Assembly: GCA_002683825.1 (NCBI GenBank)
Contig: NYUD01000019.1
Coordinates: 62,001-126,000 of the forward strand
From: Planctomycetota bacterium
GTDB lineage: Bacteria > Planctomycetota > UBA1135 > GCA-002686595
DNA length: 64,000 nt
Direction of reading: 5' to 3'
A model generated the notes under the pieces. It made no database searches and was not told the origin of the DNA. It was given only the letters and a program-made list of their open reading frames with translations. Numbering within the stretch: the first letter of the stretch is position 1; every line of letters begins with the position of its first letter. A program made the translations under genes and the position numbers. Below, in pieces: positions 49,951 to 59,324 of the stretch.

Positions 49951-51125
49951 GCCGCCGGAACGCAACGTTAATTTTCACTCTCCTGAGCCTCGCTGTGCCG
50001 AGCGTCGCAGGGCTTCAGGAAGAAGCTACCCAGATTCGCTCCGCCGTGATCGTGCGGGCCGACGGTTCCCGCCTCGAACGGGGTGTACTCAAGTTCCAGG
50101 ACGGGAAAATCGTGGATCTCGGCGCCCGGGTCGATCCGAACCTGCCGATCCTCGAACACGACGGCGTCCTCACCGCGGGCTTGATCGCCTGCCAATCCAT
50201 GAGCGGAATGGGGCTCGAGGCGAACGATGACACGCGCTCGCTCTTGCCCGAGGCGGAACTCGTGTACAGCTTCGATCCTTCCCACTCGGACTTTGACGAG
50301 GCTCTGGCTGCCGGTATCACGACGATCGTTCTCCCCCCCAATGGGAGGAATGTCGCCGGCGGTTTGACCGCAGTGGTCAAGACGGAAGGAAGCGTGCTCT
50401 CCTCCGCCGGCCATCTAGCATTGTCTTTCAGCGAGAAAGCGATCAGCTTCGCCGCCGCCCGGCCCCAGTTTTTTTTCGCAGCGGCGCAAGCAGGTGGTAT
50501 CGAAGAGACCGGATCCAGCGTCCAGGGAACGCGCTCGCCGACGAGCTATGGGGGAATCGTGGCCGAGCTGGACAGGCGCTTCCAAGTGCCTGGCGGATCG
50601 TTCCAGCTGGCCATACAGGGGCGGTTGCCCTGCTATCTCGAGGCATGGGAGCGGCACGAGGTATTGCGCGCCCTCGCTTTCGCAGAGCGCCACGGGCTCA
50701 AAGGAGTCGTGCGCGGCGCACCGCTTGCGAGCGATCCCGCGCTCGTCTCCGCATTCAAACAAAGCGGGTTCGGATGCGTGGTCGGTCCGTTCACGATTGG
50801 ACAGTCGCGCTCGTCCTTGCAAAGCGTCGCACGGCTCGCTGAAGCCGGCGTGCCTCTGGCCTTTGCCCTCGACGCTCCCGCACAGGCGCCCATCAACCTG
50901 CGCTTTTCGGCGGCCATGGCGATCGCGGCCGGTGCCGATCCGGATACGGTGGCGAAAGCTCTGACGATCGATGCGGCGCGCATCGCCGGCGTCGAGTCGC
51001 GCGTGGGCTCGCTCGAGCCGGGCAAGGACGCGGACTTCTGCCTTTGGAGCGGCGATCCCCGGAACCTCACGAGCCGACTCCAGGCCGTGTATGTCGATGG
51101 CCGTTTGGTCCATGAAAGCGAATAG
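49947..51125 (+). CDS. Amidohydrolase-like secreted protein, HxH lost (gene B)
   Basis: A 392-residue protein with a signal peptide (LIFTLLSLAVPSVAG). Where an active enzyme has PGxIDxHxH it reads TAGLIACQSMSG, with no histidine. DEALAAGITTIVLPPNG follows the normal amidohydrolase pattern (GVTT) and the C-terminal beta-sandwich closes with GSLEPGKDADFCLWSGDPR. It lacks the charged insertion seen in gene A. It starts at ATG 49947, overlapping gene A. The next start is 11 bp after its stop. No metal-binding set can be assigned, so it is probably a pseudoenzyme. Confidence 0.8.
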   Translation: MSRRNATLIFTLLSLAVPSVAGLQEEATQIRSAVIVRADGSRLERGVLKFQDGKIVDLGARVDPNLPILEHDGVLTAGLIACQSMSGMGLEANDDTRSLLPEAELVYSFDPSHSDFDEALAAGITTIVLPPNGRNVAGGLTAVVKTEGSVLSSAGHLALSFSEKAISFAAARPQFFFAAAQAGGIEETGSSVQGTRSPTSYGGIVAELDRRFQVPGGSFQLAIQGRLPCYLEAWERHEVLRALAFAERHGLKGVVRGAPLASDPALVSAFKQSGFGCVVGPFTIGQSRSSLQSVARLAEAGVPLAFALDAPAQAPINLRFSAAMAIAAGADPDTVAKALTIDAARIAGVESRVGSLEPGKDADFCLWSGDPRNLTSRLQAVYVDGRLVHESE

Positions 51126-51135
51126 AGCACTGCCG

Positions 51136-52392
51136 ATGAAAGAGCTTTCGATTCGAGCCCTGCAGCGAAGCGCTACCACCATTGCTCTGTCGGTTCTTGC
51201 GACCGGTGTCGCAGGTCAGGGCGCGGACGATGGCAAGGACGATTGGACCCTTCACGCCCAGCACATCTACACCGCAGCCGGCGACGCGATCGAGGGTGGA
51301 ACGGTCCGCGTCGAGAATGGAAAGATCGTGTCCGTACGATCCGGCGGAGGGAGTGGCGCACTGGAAGCCTTCGCGATCACGCCGGGAATGATCGACCTCA
51401 CGCCGGGCATCGACATGGGCCACGTTTCGGTCGAGCAATCGACCGAAGCCGTCTTCGGCCAGTCCGCGGCCCTCGGCCTGGATCTCTTCTCATATCGCTG
51501 GGACCGCATTCTCAAGAGCGGCGTGACGACCGTGATGGCGAGCGCTCCGGACTACAACGTCTTTAGCGGTCTTTCTCTGTGCCTGAAAACGGGCGGCGAG
51601 AAGACGATTTCAGCACGCCTGGTCAAGCAGGATGTGGCCCTGCGGGCAGCCGTGGGCACGCAACCCAGCTCGGGCAATCGGCCGCCGAGAGGCAGCGAGC
51701 CCCTCAACTTCTACTTCCGTCGCCCGACGACGCGCATGGGGGTCGAGTGGCTTTTCCGCAAGTCGTACTACGACACGATCAGCGCTCAACAAAGCGGCGA
51801 CTCCGACAACCGCGTTCGTGATGACATTCTCGGCAAGACCTTGCTCGGGCAATTGCCCCTCGCCGTCAAGGCGATGGCTACCCAGGATGTTCGCACGGCG
51901 ATCTTCCTCAAGGAGGAATTCGGGATTCAACGCATGATCCTGACCCACGCGGTCGAGGCCTGGCGCGAGCCGGAACTCGTGCAGCGCTCAGGAGTCGGGG
52001 TGTGTCTGCCGCCCTTCAGGGCTTCCGGCCGCCACCCGGACGGGTTTGCGAACGACGCCTATTTTCTCCCGCTTCAGGCAGCGAAGGACCTGTTCGATCT
52101 GGGCGTTCCGATCGCCCTGTCGGCGCAGGATGGAAGCGAGGCCGGTTCGCGCCTGGGGAATCAGGCCGGTTTCGCCATACGCGGCGGCCTGTCTTTCGAA
52201 GCGGCGCTGGCCGCCGTCACCATTCAACCCGCTTCGATGGTCGCGATCGACGAAACCGTCGGTTCGATCGAGGTCGGCAAAGATGCCGACCTCGTGTTGT
52301 GGAGCGGAATGCCTTTCGAGCCCACCTCACAGATCATCGGCGTCCTGCTCGACGGCCAACTCGTGGTCGACCCGCGAGGAGACAGCGAATGA
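51136..52392 (+). CDS. Amidohydrolase-like secreted protein, HxH lost (gene C)
   Basis: A 418-residue protein with an N-terminal signal (ATTIALSVLATGVAGQG). The HxH position reads PGMIDLTPGIDMG, without His. It retains KSGVTTVMASAPDYNVFSG, a LTHAVEAW histidine, a SAQDGSEAGS aspartate and the closing GSIEVGKDADLVLWSGMPF. With only the later ligands left, a complete binuclear metal site is not expected. ATG 51136 is used; an open extension lies inside gene B. The stop overlaps gene D by ATGA. Confidence 0.8.
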   Translation: MKELSIRALQRSATTIALSVLATGVAGQGADDGKDDWTLHAQHIYTAAGDAIEGGTVRVENGKIVSVRSGGGSGALEAFAITPGMIDLTPGIDMGHVSVEQSTEAVFGQSAALGLDLFSYRWDRILKSGVTTVMASAPDYNVFSGLSLCLKTGGEKTISARLVKQDVALRAAVGTQPSSGNRPPRGSEPLNFYFRRPTTRMGVEWLFRKSYYDTISAQQSGDSDNRVRDDILGKTLLGQLPLAVKAMATQDVRTAIFLKEEFGIQRMILTHAVEAWREPELVQRSGVGVCLPPFRASGRHPDGFANDAYFLPLQAAKDLFDLGVPIALSAQDGSEAGSRLGNQAGFAIRGGLSFEAALAAVTIQPASMVAIDETVGSIEVGKDADLVLWSGMPFEPTSQIIGVLLDGQLVVDPRGDSE

Positions 52393-53906
52393 ACTCGAAC
52401 ATGAAGACCCAAAGAGGAATCCAACGTTCCCGCAACACGTTTTTCTTCGCCGCCCTCATCGCACTGGGCGCGACGCTCTCTGCGCAAACGGATGGCAAGA
52501 TCGTCGTTGAGGCGGGACGGATCATCACTTTGGCGGGGGAAGACATCGAGAACGGCGTCATCGTGATCGACAACGGCCGTATCACGGCGATAGGCCCGGC
52601 CGGCGAAATCGAGAAGCCCTGGGATGCGCCCGTGGTCGGCGGTCCGGCCTTCACGGCCTTCCCCGGTTTTATCGAGGCGCATACCTCCAGCGGGATGGAT
52701 CGACCGAACGAAAATTTCGAGGTTGCCCCCTTCCTGGATATTCGCGACTCAATCGATCCGGTCAGCTACTACTTCGAGGATTGCCTGCGCTGGGGCATCA
52801 CGACCATCAACGTGCAGCAAGGCGCTGGCTGTGTCATCGGCGCCCGAGGCATGGTGGTCCGTCCGGTCGGGATGACCGTTGAGGAGATGATGGTACGCCC
52901 GAAGTACGGCCTGAAGATTTCGGCCATACCCAAGCGCGGCAAGTCACGCTCGACGCAGATGCAGTCCCTGCGCTATGCGTTCGACGACCTGCGCCGCTAC
53001 CTCGAAGGACTCGTCGAGAAGGAGCGCGATGAACGGGGACAGGCGCGTCGCGAAGCGCTCTTTCAAGGACGCGACGTCGAAGGCGAGAAGAACAAGGGCC
53101 GCGCCATGGGCGGAACGGCCTGGAAGGTCGACGGACTCGAGATCATTCCGCGCGGAGCGATCGATGAGAAACACGAGCCGCTCCTGGACCTGGTCGAGGG
53201 GCGCTACATGATCTTCTTCCATTGCGGGAGTCCGATCGACGTGCCCCATGCGATCGAGATCGCAGAGACGAACGGTTTTCTCGAGCGTACGGTGCTCGTT
53301 CTCGACGAGGATTGCTGGAAAGCGGCCGATGCCATAGCCAAGGCCGGTGTTCCCGTGATTCTTGACGGAGGGTTGGTGGACCAGCGCCGCGACCCGCTGA
53401 CCGGGGAGGAACGCGAGACCTTCGTGCCCGAAGTTTTTGAGGAAAAGGGCATCACCTACGCCATTTCCTCGGAGAACTGGAACGATCGCTCACTCTGGTA
53501 TCAGGCGGCGCTCGCCACCGGGCTCGGTCTGTCTCGCGACAAGGCGCTGGCGGCGGTTACCAGAACTCCCGCCGAGATCCTCGGCCTGAGCGACGATGTG
53601 GGAACCCTCGAGGTCGGCAAGTTCGGCAACGTCTGTCTCTTCACGGGCGATCCTCTGTCGGTCACGACGTGGGTCGACAAGGTCGTCATCGAAGGGCGCC
53701 CCGTGTACGACCGCGCGGACGACGTGCGCAATCGCCATCTCCTTGAAGGGGTCACCCCCCAGGGGACGGCGCCCCCCGTAGCGGACGAGGGGGACGAGCA
53801 CGACGGAGACCACGAGGAAGAGCATCAAGACGAAGACGAGGACCACCACGAAGACAAGGACGAAGAGCACGGCGAAGAGCATCAGGACGAGGAGAAGGAA
53901 GGTTGA
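52389..53906 (+). CDS. Amidohydrolase-like secreted protein with acidic tail (gene D)
   Basis: A 505-residue protein with signal FFFAALIALGATLSAQ. The metal strand reads FPGFIEAHTSSG, keeping one of two histidines (HTS for HxH). IFFHCGSPIDVPHAIEIAE has two more His, and the closing GTLEVGKFGNVCLFTGDPL replaces the usual DAD with FGN. Residues about 465-505 are an acidic, His-rich tail of the form DEHDGDHEEEHQDEDEDHH, which could bind Ca2+, Zn2+ or other metals. It overlaps genes C and E by ATGA-type contacts. Confidence 0.82.
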   Translation: MNSNMKTQRGIQRSRNTFFFAALIALGATLSAQTDGKIVVEAGRIITLAGEDIENGVIVIDNGRITAIGPAGEIEKPWDAPVVGGPAFTAFPGFIEAHTSSGMDRPNENFEVAPFLDIRDSIDPVSYYFEDCLRWGITTINVQQGAGCVIGARGMVVRPVGMTVEEMMVRPKYGLKISAIPKRGKSRSTQMQSLRYAFDDLRRYLEGLVEKERDERGQARREALFQGRDVEGEKNKGRAMGGTAWKVDGLEIIPRGAIDEKHEPLLDLVEGRYMIFFHCGSPIDVPHAIEIAETNGFLERTVLVLDEDCWKAADAIAKAGVPVILDGGLVDQRRDPLTGEERETFVPEVFEEKGITYAISSENWNDRSLWYQAALATGLGLSRDKALAAVTRTPAEILGLSDDVGTLEVGKFGNVCLFTGDPLSVTTWVDKVVIEGRPVYDRADDVRNRHLLEGVTPQGTAPPVADEGDEHDGDHEEEHQDEDEDHHEDKDEEHGEEHQDEEKEG

Positions 53907-56782
53907 TGCGCGCGCTCCTTCTCTCTTCGCTCGTCGGCTTCGCCATCGCTTCGGCCGCGGAGGCGCAGAAGGGCCGCGTCGTCGCGGTCCGGGCGGGCAC
54001 GGTTCACACCGTCGGGAGTGAGGGAACCCTTTCGAACGGAACGATCCTCATCCGCGGCGCCAAAATCGTCGAAGTCGGTGAAGGCATCGAGATTCCCGGT
54101 GACGCGACCATCGTCGACTATGGTCCCGATGCAGTCATCGTGCCGGGTTTCGTCGCCGCAATGAGTTACTACGCGAACGGGTCTCCCAGCAAGCGGACCG
54201 CCGATCCTGACGTACGCGCTGTCGAAGGCTTCGATCCCTACCGCAAGTACTACGACGCTCTTTCCGCCGGCGTTACCAGTGCATACGTCTCGCCCTCGGA
54301 TAGGAGGCTGATCGCCGGGCAGGGCGCCCTGGTGAAACTCGCGGGGGGCGAACACGAAAAACGCATCGTGAACGGCAGCGCCGCAATCCACGGCGCTGTC
54401 GATCGTTCTGCGCGTTCGGCGCCGGGGTACTGGGAACCGCCCGTGCCCGTGACGGTCGATGTGGGCATCGGCAGTCAGCTACGCCAGCTTCCGAAGACGA
54501 CCATGGGAGCCATCGTCGCCCTGGACGAATTGGTGGCCGCTGGGCGTAACGGTGTTCTCGATTCGGACTACGGACCGCGCGCCCCCGGTGTTTTCGTGCG
54601 TTTGCTCGATAGCGGCGTACCGCTGCGCCTGGGCGCGGTCGAGCAGAACGAGATTCGCGCTGTGCTGGATTTCGCTCTGCGGGGTGAGGTGGAGGTCATT
54701 CTGGACAAAGCGAATGAGGCCGGAGCTCTTGCGGAAGAGATAGCGGCTGCGGGTGTAGGCGTGATTTACCGTGTTCCCTACACGCCGAACACGAATTCGT
54801 TCGATCGCGGAAAAGACGAGGATTCACGCTGGTATACCTTCGATGCTCCGGCACGACTGAGGGCCGCAGGTGCGACCGTGGCGATCACCGGATCCAATCC
54901 GCGTGACCTGCTCTTCGTCGCGGGCCTGGCCACGCGCGGGGGGCTTTCCGACGAGGATGCCCTGCGGGCCATCACACTGACCCCGGCGGAAATGCTGGGC
55001 GGCGATGCTCGCATCGGTAGCCTGTCGGCGGGCAAGGATGCGGACCTGTGCGTGTTGAACGGGGCGCCCCTCTCGGGCCAGGCCGGCGTGCTGGCGACCT
55101 GGGTGGATGGCGAGAAGGTGTGGTGGTACGGGATGGCGGAGACCTCGCGCAGCTCCAAGAGGCGAGCGACGCGAAGAGTTCATGCCCGCGCGCCTACCAC
55201 GGTGATCGAGGTCGACGAGCTGCACGTAGGCGATGGGGAGGTGCTGCGTCCGGGCCAGATCCTTCTGCGCGACGGCAAGATCGCCGAGGTCTCCGAACGC
55301 GTTTCACATCCGGTGGGCGCCAGTGTCGTCCGCGGCAAGGCCGCCATGCCTGGGATGATCGATGCTTTCGGACACCTGGGTTTGGAAGGCTCCAAGAAGG
55401 TACCCAAGACCGATTTCGCCATGAAGTCGATCGTCGATCCCGGAGACGAGGTCGATCGACGCGTAGCGACGTACGGGATCACGACCGTGGTTCTCACGCC
55501 TCGTGCGGCTTCCGGCACGGGCAGTCCGGTCATGGCATACAAACCGGCGGCGGAGAACCTGGAGAACCAGGTGATCGGTGACCCCGTGGCCCTCCGTCTA
55601 CGCTGGCGCGAGTCGGCACGTATCCATTCGGGGTCGAGCGTCGCGAAGCTGCTCGAAAAGGCTCTCGGCTACCGCACGAAGTGGGAGGAGTACGAAAAAG
55701 CCATCGCAGCCTGGGTTCCCCCCGTCGAAAAGCCTGAGAAAGAGGACGAGGAGGCCGTGGACGAGGAGGAAGGCAAGGAAGAGGCCGAGAAAGACGACAA
55801 GAAGAAAAAGAAGAAGAAGCGCAAGAAGGGGGAAAAGGAAGAGCTCGAACCCGATCCCCTCACCGGTGAGTGGGTGGGCGAGCTGGAGTCGGCTCGTCTG
55901 CGCCTGAGACTTCTCTTCGAAAACCCCGGGGGCAGTGGACCCGTCGAGGGAACGCTTCGCTGTGACGCTCTTTCCGACACCTTGATCGATGTCGAGGGGA
56001 CATGGGATCTCGAGCAACGTGAACTGGTTCTTCAGGGGTCGGGTAGCCGCGGCAGCGTCGAGCTGGCCCTGCATCCGAAGGAAGGCAAGCTCGAGGGCGA
56101 AATCGCGGCCGACGGGGAAACCCACGAGGTCGAACTGGAACGCAAGTCGAAGGAGTATCCCGTAGCCCGCCGCCCCGAGCGACGCGCGGTTGCGACGGAG
56201 AAAAAGAAGGCGCCGCGTGGCAAACCCAAGGCTCCCAAGCGCGACGCAAAGCTCGAACCGATCGTACGCGCCATGTCCGGGGAGGTGACCATCGTCATCG
56301 AAGTTCAACGCGACGATGAGATCTCCGAATGTGTTGCACTCTTCGCCCGGTACGGCATCCGGCCGGTTCTATACGGTGCCGAAGACGCGCATCTGATCGC
56401 CGCGCAGATAGCGGGCAAAGTGGCCGGGATTCTATTATCACCGAGCGTGTTGGTGTACGAAGCCGAGCGTGGCAGCGAATACCGAGCGCCCTACAGCGAT
56501 CTGCAGCAAGCCGGCATTCCCGTCGCCTTCCTTTCGGAGAGCGAAGAGGGGGCGATCGACCTGCCCCTGCGGGCCGCCTTTGCCGTTGCGAGTGGGATGA
56601 GCCCCGACGGCGCTGTTCGAGCGCTGACGTCGGACGCCGCTTCGATGATGTCGATCGACCATCGCGTCGGCCGCCTGGCGGCTGGATTGGACGCGGACGT
56701 GGTGCTCTTGGACGGGCCGCCCATGGCCCCGGGCACTTCCGTGGTCAGGACGTGGGTCAACGGCGAGGAGATCAGGCCGTGA
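53906..56782 (+). CDS. Double amidohydrolase-like secreted protein (gene E)
   Basis: A 958-residue protein with signal LLLSSLVGFAIASAAEA and two amidohydrolase modules. Module 1 (about 20-410) reads VPGFVAAMSYYANG at the metal strand (no His) and closes with GSLSAGKDADLCVLNGAPL. Module 2 (about 430-958) reads MPGMIDAFGHLGLEG, with a single His, and closes with GRLAAGLDADVVLLDGPPM. Module 2 is split by an insertion with an acidic/poly-Lys stretch (DDKKKKKKKRKKGEK, about 607-650) and a beta domain after it (LTGEWVGELESARLRLRLLF). Neither half looks catalytic. It overlaps gene D and gene F. Confidence 0.8.
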   Translation: MRALLLSSLVGFAIASAAEAQKGRVVAVRAGTVHTVGSEGTLSNGTILIRGAKIVEVGEGIEIPGDATIVDYGPDAVIVPGFVAAMSYYANGSPSKRTADPDVRAVEGFDPYRKYYDALSAGVTSAYVSPSDRRLIAGQGALVKLAGGEHEKRIVNGSAAIHGAVDRSARSAPGYWEPPVPVTVDVGIGSQLRQLPKTTMGAIVALDELVAAGRNGVLDSDYGPRAPGVFVRLLDSGVPLRLGAVEQNEIRAVLDFALRGEVEVILDKANEAGALAEEIAAAGVGVIYRVPYTPNTNSFDRGKDEDSRWYTFDAPARLRAAGATVAITGSNPRDLLFVAGLATRGGLSDEDALRAITLTPAEMLGGDARIGSLSAGKDADLCVLNGAPLSGQAGVLATWVDGEKVWWYGMAETSRSSKRRATRRVHARAPTTVIEVDELHVGDGEVLRPGQILLRDGKIAEVSERVSHPVGASVVRGKAAMPGMIDAFGHLGLEGSKKVPKTDFAMKSIVDPGDEVDRRVATYGITTVVLTPRAASGTGSPVMAYKPAAENLENQVIGDPVALRLRWRESARIHSGSSVAKLLEKALGYRTKWEEYEKAIAAWVPPVEKPEKEDEEAVDEEEGKEEAEKDDKKKKKKKRKKGEKEELEPDPLTGEWVGELESARLRLRLLFENPGGSGPVEGTLRCDALSDTLIDVEGTWDLEQRELVLQGSGSRGSVELALHPKEGKLEGEIAADGETHEVELERKSKEYPVARRPERRAVATEKKKAPRGKPKAPKRDAKLEPIVRAMSGEVTIVIEVQRDDEISECVALFARYGIRPVLYGAEDAHLIAAQIAGKVAGILLSPSVLVYEAERGSEYRAPYSDLQQAGIPVAFLSESEEGAIDLPLRAAFAVASGMSPDGAVRALTSDAASMMSIDHRVGRLAAGLDADVVLLDGPPMAPGTSVVRTWVNGEEIRP

Positions 56783-58110
56783 TCGGATCACTCACATGGA
56801 TCTTTGCAGTGCTTTGCACGCCGACGTTGGAGGAGGGCGCCTCTTCTGTCACAAGCACGACAGACACACACAGCGTCGAAGCGGGCGCCCCGGGTGGCCG
56901 GGGGTTGGCGATCCTGTCGGACAAGATCCTGACCTGCGTTTGGCGCGGTGAGCAGGTCATCGACCACGGCGTCCTGTTGGTCAAGGACGGGAAGATCGAA
57001 GGCGTCGGTCGGCAAGGGTCCCTGGAGATTCCTGAGGGCTATCAGCAGATCGATGTTGGCGAACGCTGGCTGGCCCCGGGTTTTGTCGAACTTCACAGCC
57101 ACTCGGCGGGCGCATCCCTGTACCAGGTCAATGACCTGAACGACATGGTCTACCTGGCGAATCCGGGGCTCCGCTCTTCCCCCGGCGTGGAGCCCGCCGT
57201 GCAGGCCATGAAGATGGCCATCGCCGGCGGTGTCACGACGGTGCTCTACATCCCCGGTTCCGGCACGAACATCGGGGGTCAGGGCGTGCTCGTCAAAACG
57301 GCCTTCGAGCGCTACGAGGAAAACCTCGTGCGCGATCCCGGTTCGCTGAAGCTCGCCCAGTGGGGCAACCCTGAAGACTGGGGTATTCGGGTCGGCATGG
57401 CCTTCGAGCACTGGAACACGCGCAACACGCTCACACGAGGCGTGGCCTACGCAAAGCGGTGGGAAGACTTCGAAAACGGCAAGGGCCCCGAGCCCGAATT
57501 CGATCTTCAGTGGGAGGTCTTTCGCCACCTTCGTCGAGGTGAGATCGCGATTTCGACCCATACGCAGATGTATCAGGTCGTGCTGATGACGATCACGATG
57601 GTCGCGCGAGACCTCGGCTTGCCGGTTTTCCTGGACCACTCGACCATCGGCGGATGGATGACGGGCGAGCTGGCCAAGAAATACGGCGTTCCCGCGATCG
57701 TCGGGCCGCGCTCTATCGACCCCAACTTCAGCCGCGGGATGATCAATTGGGCGCGCAACAAACACGAAGGTACGCGCGGGATTGCGGCCGGATACCAGTC
57801 GAAGGGAATGGAGATGATCGGCTTCAATACCGACTCTCCGATCATCGCCCAGGAAGATCTGCTGGTGAACGCAGCCATGGGGGTGCGCTATGGCCTGGAC
57901 GATTCCAACATGGCGGCGCTGCGCGGACTGACGATCGTTCCGGCCATTGCCTGCAAGCAAGGTTCGCGCCTCGGTTCCCTTGAAGTCGGCAAGGATGCGG
58001 ACATTCTGGTGGCTGACGGCTATCCGCCCGATCCGCGCACGACCTTCAGCATCGTCTTTGTCAACGGTCGCCGCGCCTACGACGCCAACCGCGACGGGAG
58101 AAGGTGGTAG
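56779..58110 (+). CDS. Secreted amidohydrolase, metal site intact (gene F)
   Basis: A 443-residue amidohydrolase. GTG 56779 gives the signal IGSLTWIFAVLC. The full ligand set is seen: APGFVELHSHSAG (HxH), ISTHTQMYQ, VFLDHSTIGGWM and FNTDSPIIAQEDL (Asp). The close is GSLEVGKDADILVADGYPP. It has no charged insertion. The pattern places it near imidazolonepropionase/dihydroorotase-type or lactam/peptide hydrolases, but the substrate is not deducible. With gene G it is one of only two modules of the operon likely to be active. It overlaps genes E and G. Confidence 0.87.
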   Translation: MIGSLTWIFAVLCTPTLEEGASSVTSTTDTHSVEAGAPGGRGLAILSDKILTCVWRGEQVIDHGVLLVKDGKIEGVGRQGSLEIPEGYQQIDVGERWLAPGFVELHSHSAGASLYQVNDLNDMVYLANPGLRSSPGVEPAVQAMKMAIAGGVTTVLYIPGSGTNIGGQGVLVKTAFERYEENLVRDPGSLKLAQWGNPEDWGIRVGMAFEHWNTRNTLTRGVAYAKRWEDFENGKGPEPEFDLQWEVFRHLRRGEIAISTHTQMYQVVLMTITMVARDLGLPVFLDHSTIGGWMTGELAKKYGVPAIVGPRSIDPNFSRGMINWARNKHEGTRGIAAGYQSKGMEMIGFNTDSPIIAQEDLLVNAAMGVRYGLDDSNMAALRGLTIVPAIACKQGSRLGSLEVGKDADILVADGYPPDPRTTFSIVFVNGRRAYDANRDGRRW

Positions 58111-59324
58111 GGGCAAGCTACATCACCGCGGGGCTCATCAGCCTCGCTGCGGCACAGCTGGTGTCGAACTCCGAACCGGAGGGGATGGCGCTTGTCGTCG
58201 GCAAACTTCTGACGCTCGACGAGTCGGACAAGATCTTCAATCCAGGCTTGATTCTCATGCGCGGCAGCAAGCTGGAATACGTCGGCGAGCTGCGCGAAGT
58301 TCCCGAAGGCTACGAAGTTCTGAAGCACGAGGAGCTCTGGGCCTGGCCCGGCCTGGTCGACCTGCACTCGCACATCCATGGCCCGGGGCGAGACCTGAAC
58401 GACATGGTCAAGCCGCTGAACCCTGAGTTACGCGCCAGCCCGACCTTCGATCCATTTGAAGAGCGCATCGAGGTGGCGACGGCCGCCGGTGTGACGACGC
58501 TCTTTGGAATTCCGGGAAGCGGTACCTCGATCAGCGGTTTCGGACTCGTTTACAAGACCAAGCGCAGCGAGCCCAGCTACGACAACATGGTTGTGCGTGA
58601 TCCGGGCGGGATGAAGGTGGCTCAGAATTTCAACCCGCAGCGAGGTGCTGGGGATGTCGGCAATACCTGGTGCGGTCTGGCGTTCAATCTAGAACATCTG
58701 AACGATCGGGTGTCCCGGCTGGCGTCGGACGACGAAGCCGAATTGGACTGGCAGCTGGAGAATCTAGCGCGGGTTCACCGAGGCGAGCTTCCCGTCCTGA
58801 TCCACTGTGCGTCGGCCGAGGGTGTGGCTGCCGTCGTGCGTATGTGGAAGGTGCGCTACGGCACCGATTGCGTCGTATCGCACGGTAGCTGGGACGGTTG
58901 GATGGCCGCAGGATTCGCCGCCAAGCACGGTGTTCCGGTCAATCACGGCCCTCGCACGGCCAACATGTTGTCGACCCGCCGCGAGGATCGCGTCGTGGGC
59001 GGGGCGGCCGAGTACACCGCCGCCGGCGTTCCGCTTTTTTCACTCAACACGGACGCTCCGGTGATTCCGCAGGAACAGCTTTTCCTGCAAGGATCGATGT
59101 CCGCCCGACTGGGGGCGGATGCCTATCACATGCTACGGGCTGTCACGACGCATCCGGCCCAATCCTTCCAGTTGGCCGATCGTGTGGGCAGCCTCGAGAG
59201 CGGCAAGGACGCGGACGTCGTTCTCTCAACCGGTGACCCGCTCGACCCGCGCTCGCGTGTGGAATTCGTCTTCATCGACGGTCAGCTCGAGTACTCACGT
59301 GCGGACGACGGTCAGATCTTCTAA
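58104..59324 (+). CDS. Secreted amidohydrolase, metal site intact (gene G)
   Basis: A 406-residue amidohydrolase closely related to gene F. It has WPGLVDLHSHIHG (HxH), LPVLIHCASAEG and VVSHGSWDGWM histidines and LNTDAPVIPQEQL (Asp). The close is GSLESGKDADVVLSTGDPL. Shared blocks with F include LNDMVKPLNPELRASP against LNDMVYLANPGLRSSP, so the pair arose by duplication. GTG 58104 overlaps the gene F stop and begins a hydrophobic N-terminus (ITAGLISLAAAQL). The stop overlaps gene H. Confidence 0.87.
   Translation: MVGASYITAGLISLAAAQLVSNSEPEGMALVVGKLLTLDESDKIFNPGLILMRGSKLEYVGELREVPEGYEVLKHEELWAWPGLVDLHSHIHGPGRDLNDMVKPLNPELRASPTFDPFEERIEVATAAGVTTLFGIPGSGTSISGFGLVYKTKRSEPSYDNMVVRDPGGMKVAQNFNPQRGAGDVGNTWCGLAFNLEHLNDRVSRLASDDEAELDWQLENLARVHRGELPVLIHCASAEGVAAVVRMWKVRYGTDCVVSHGSWDGWMAAGFAAKHGVPVNHGPRTANMLSTRREDRVVGGAAEYTAAGVPLFSLNTDAPVIPQEQLFLQGSMSARLGADAYHMLRAVTTHPAQSFQLADRVGSLESGKDADVVLSTGDPLDPRSRVEFVFIDGQLEYSRADDGQIF

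Noticed and set aside
55598..56308. Minus-strand Leu/Phe-rich ORF over gene E
   Set aside because: It is likewise the complement of the poly-Lys/Glu segment, not a membrane protein.
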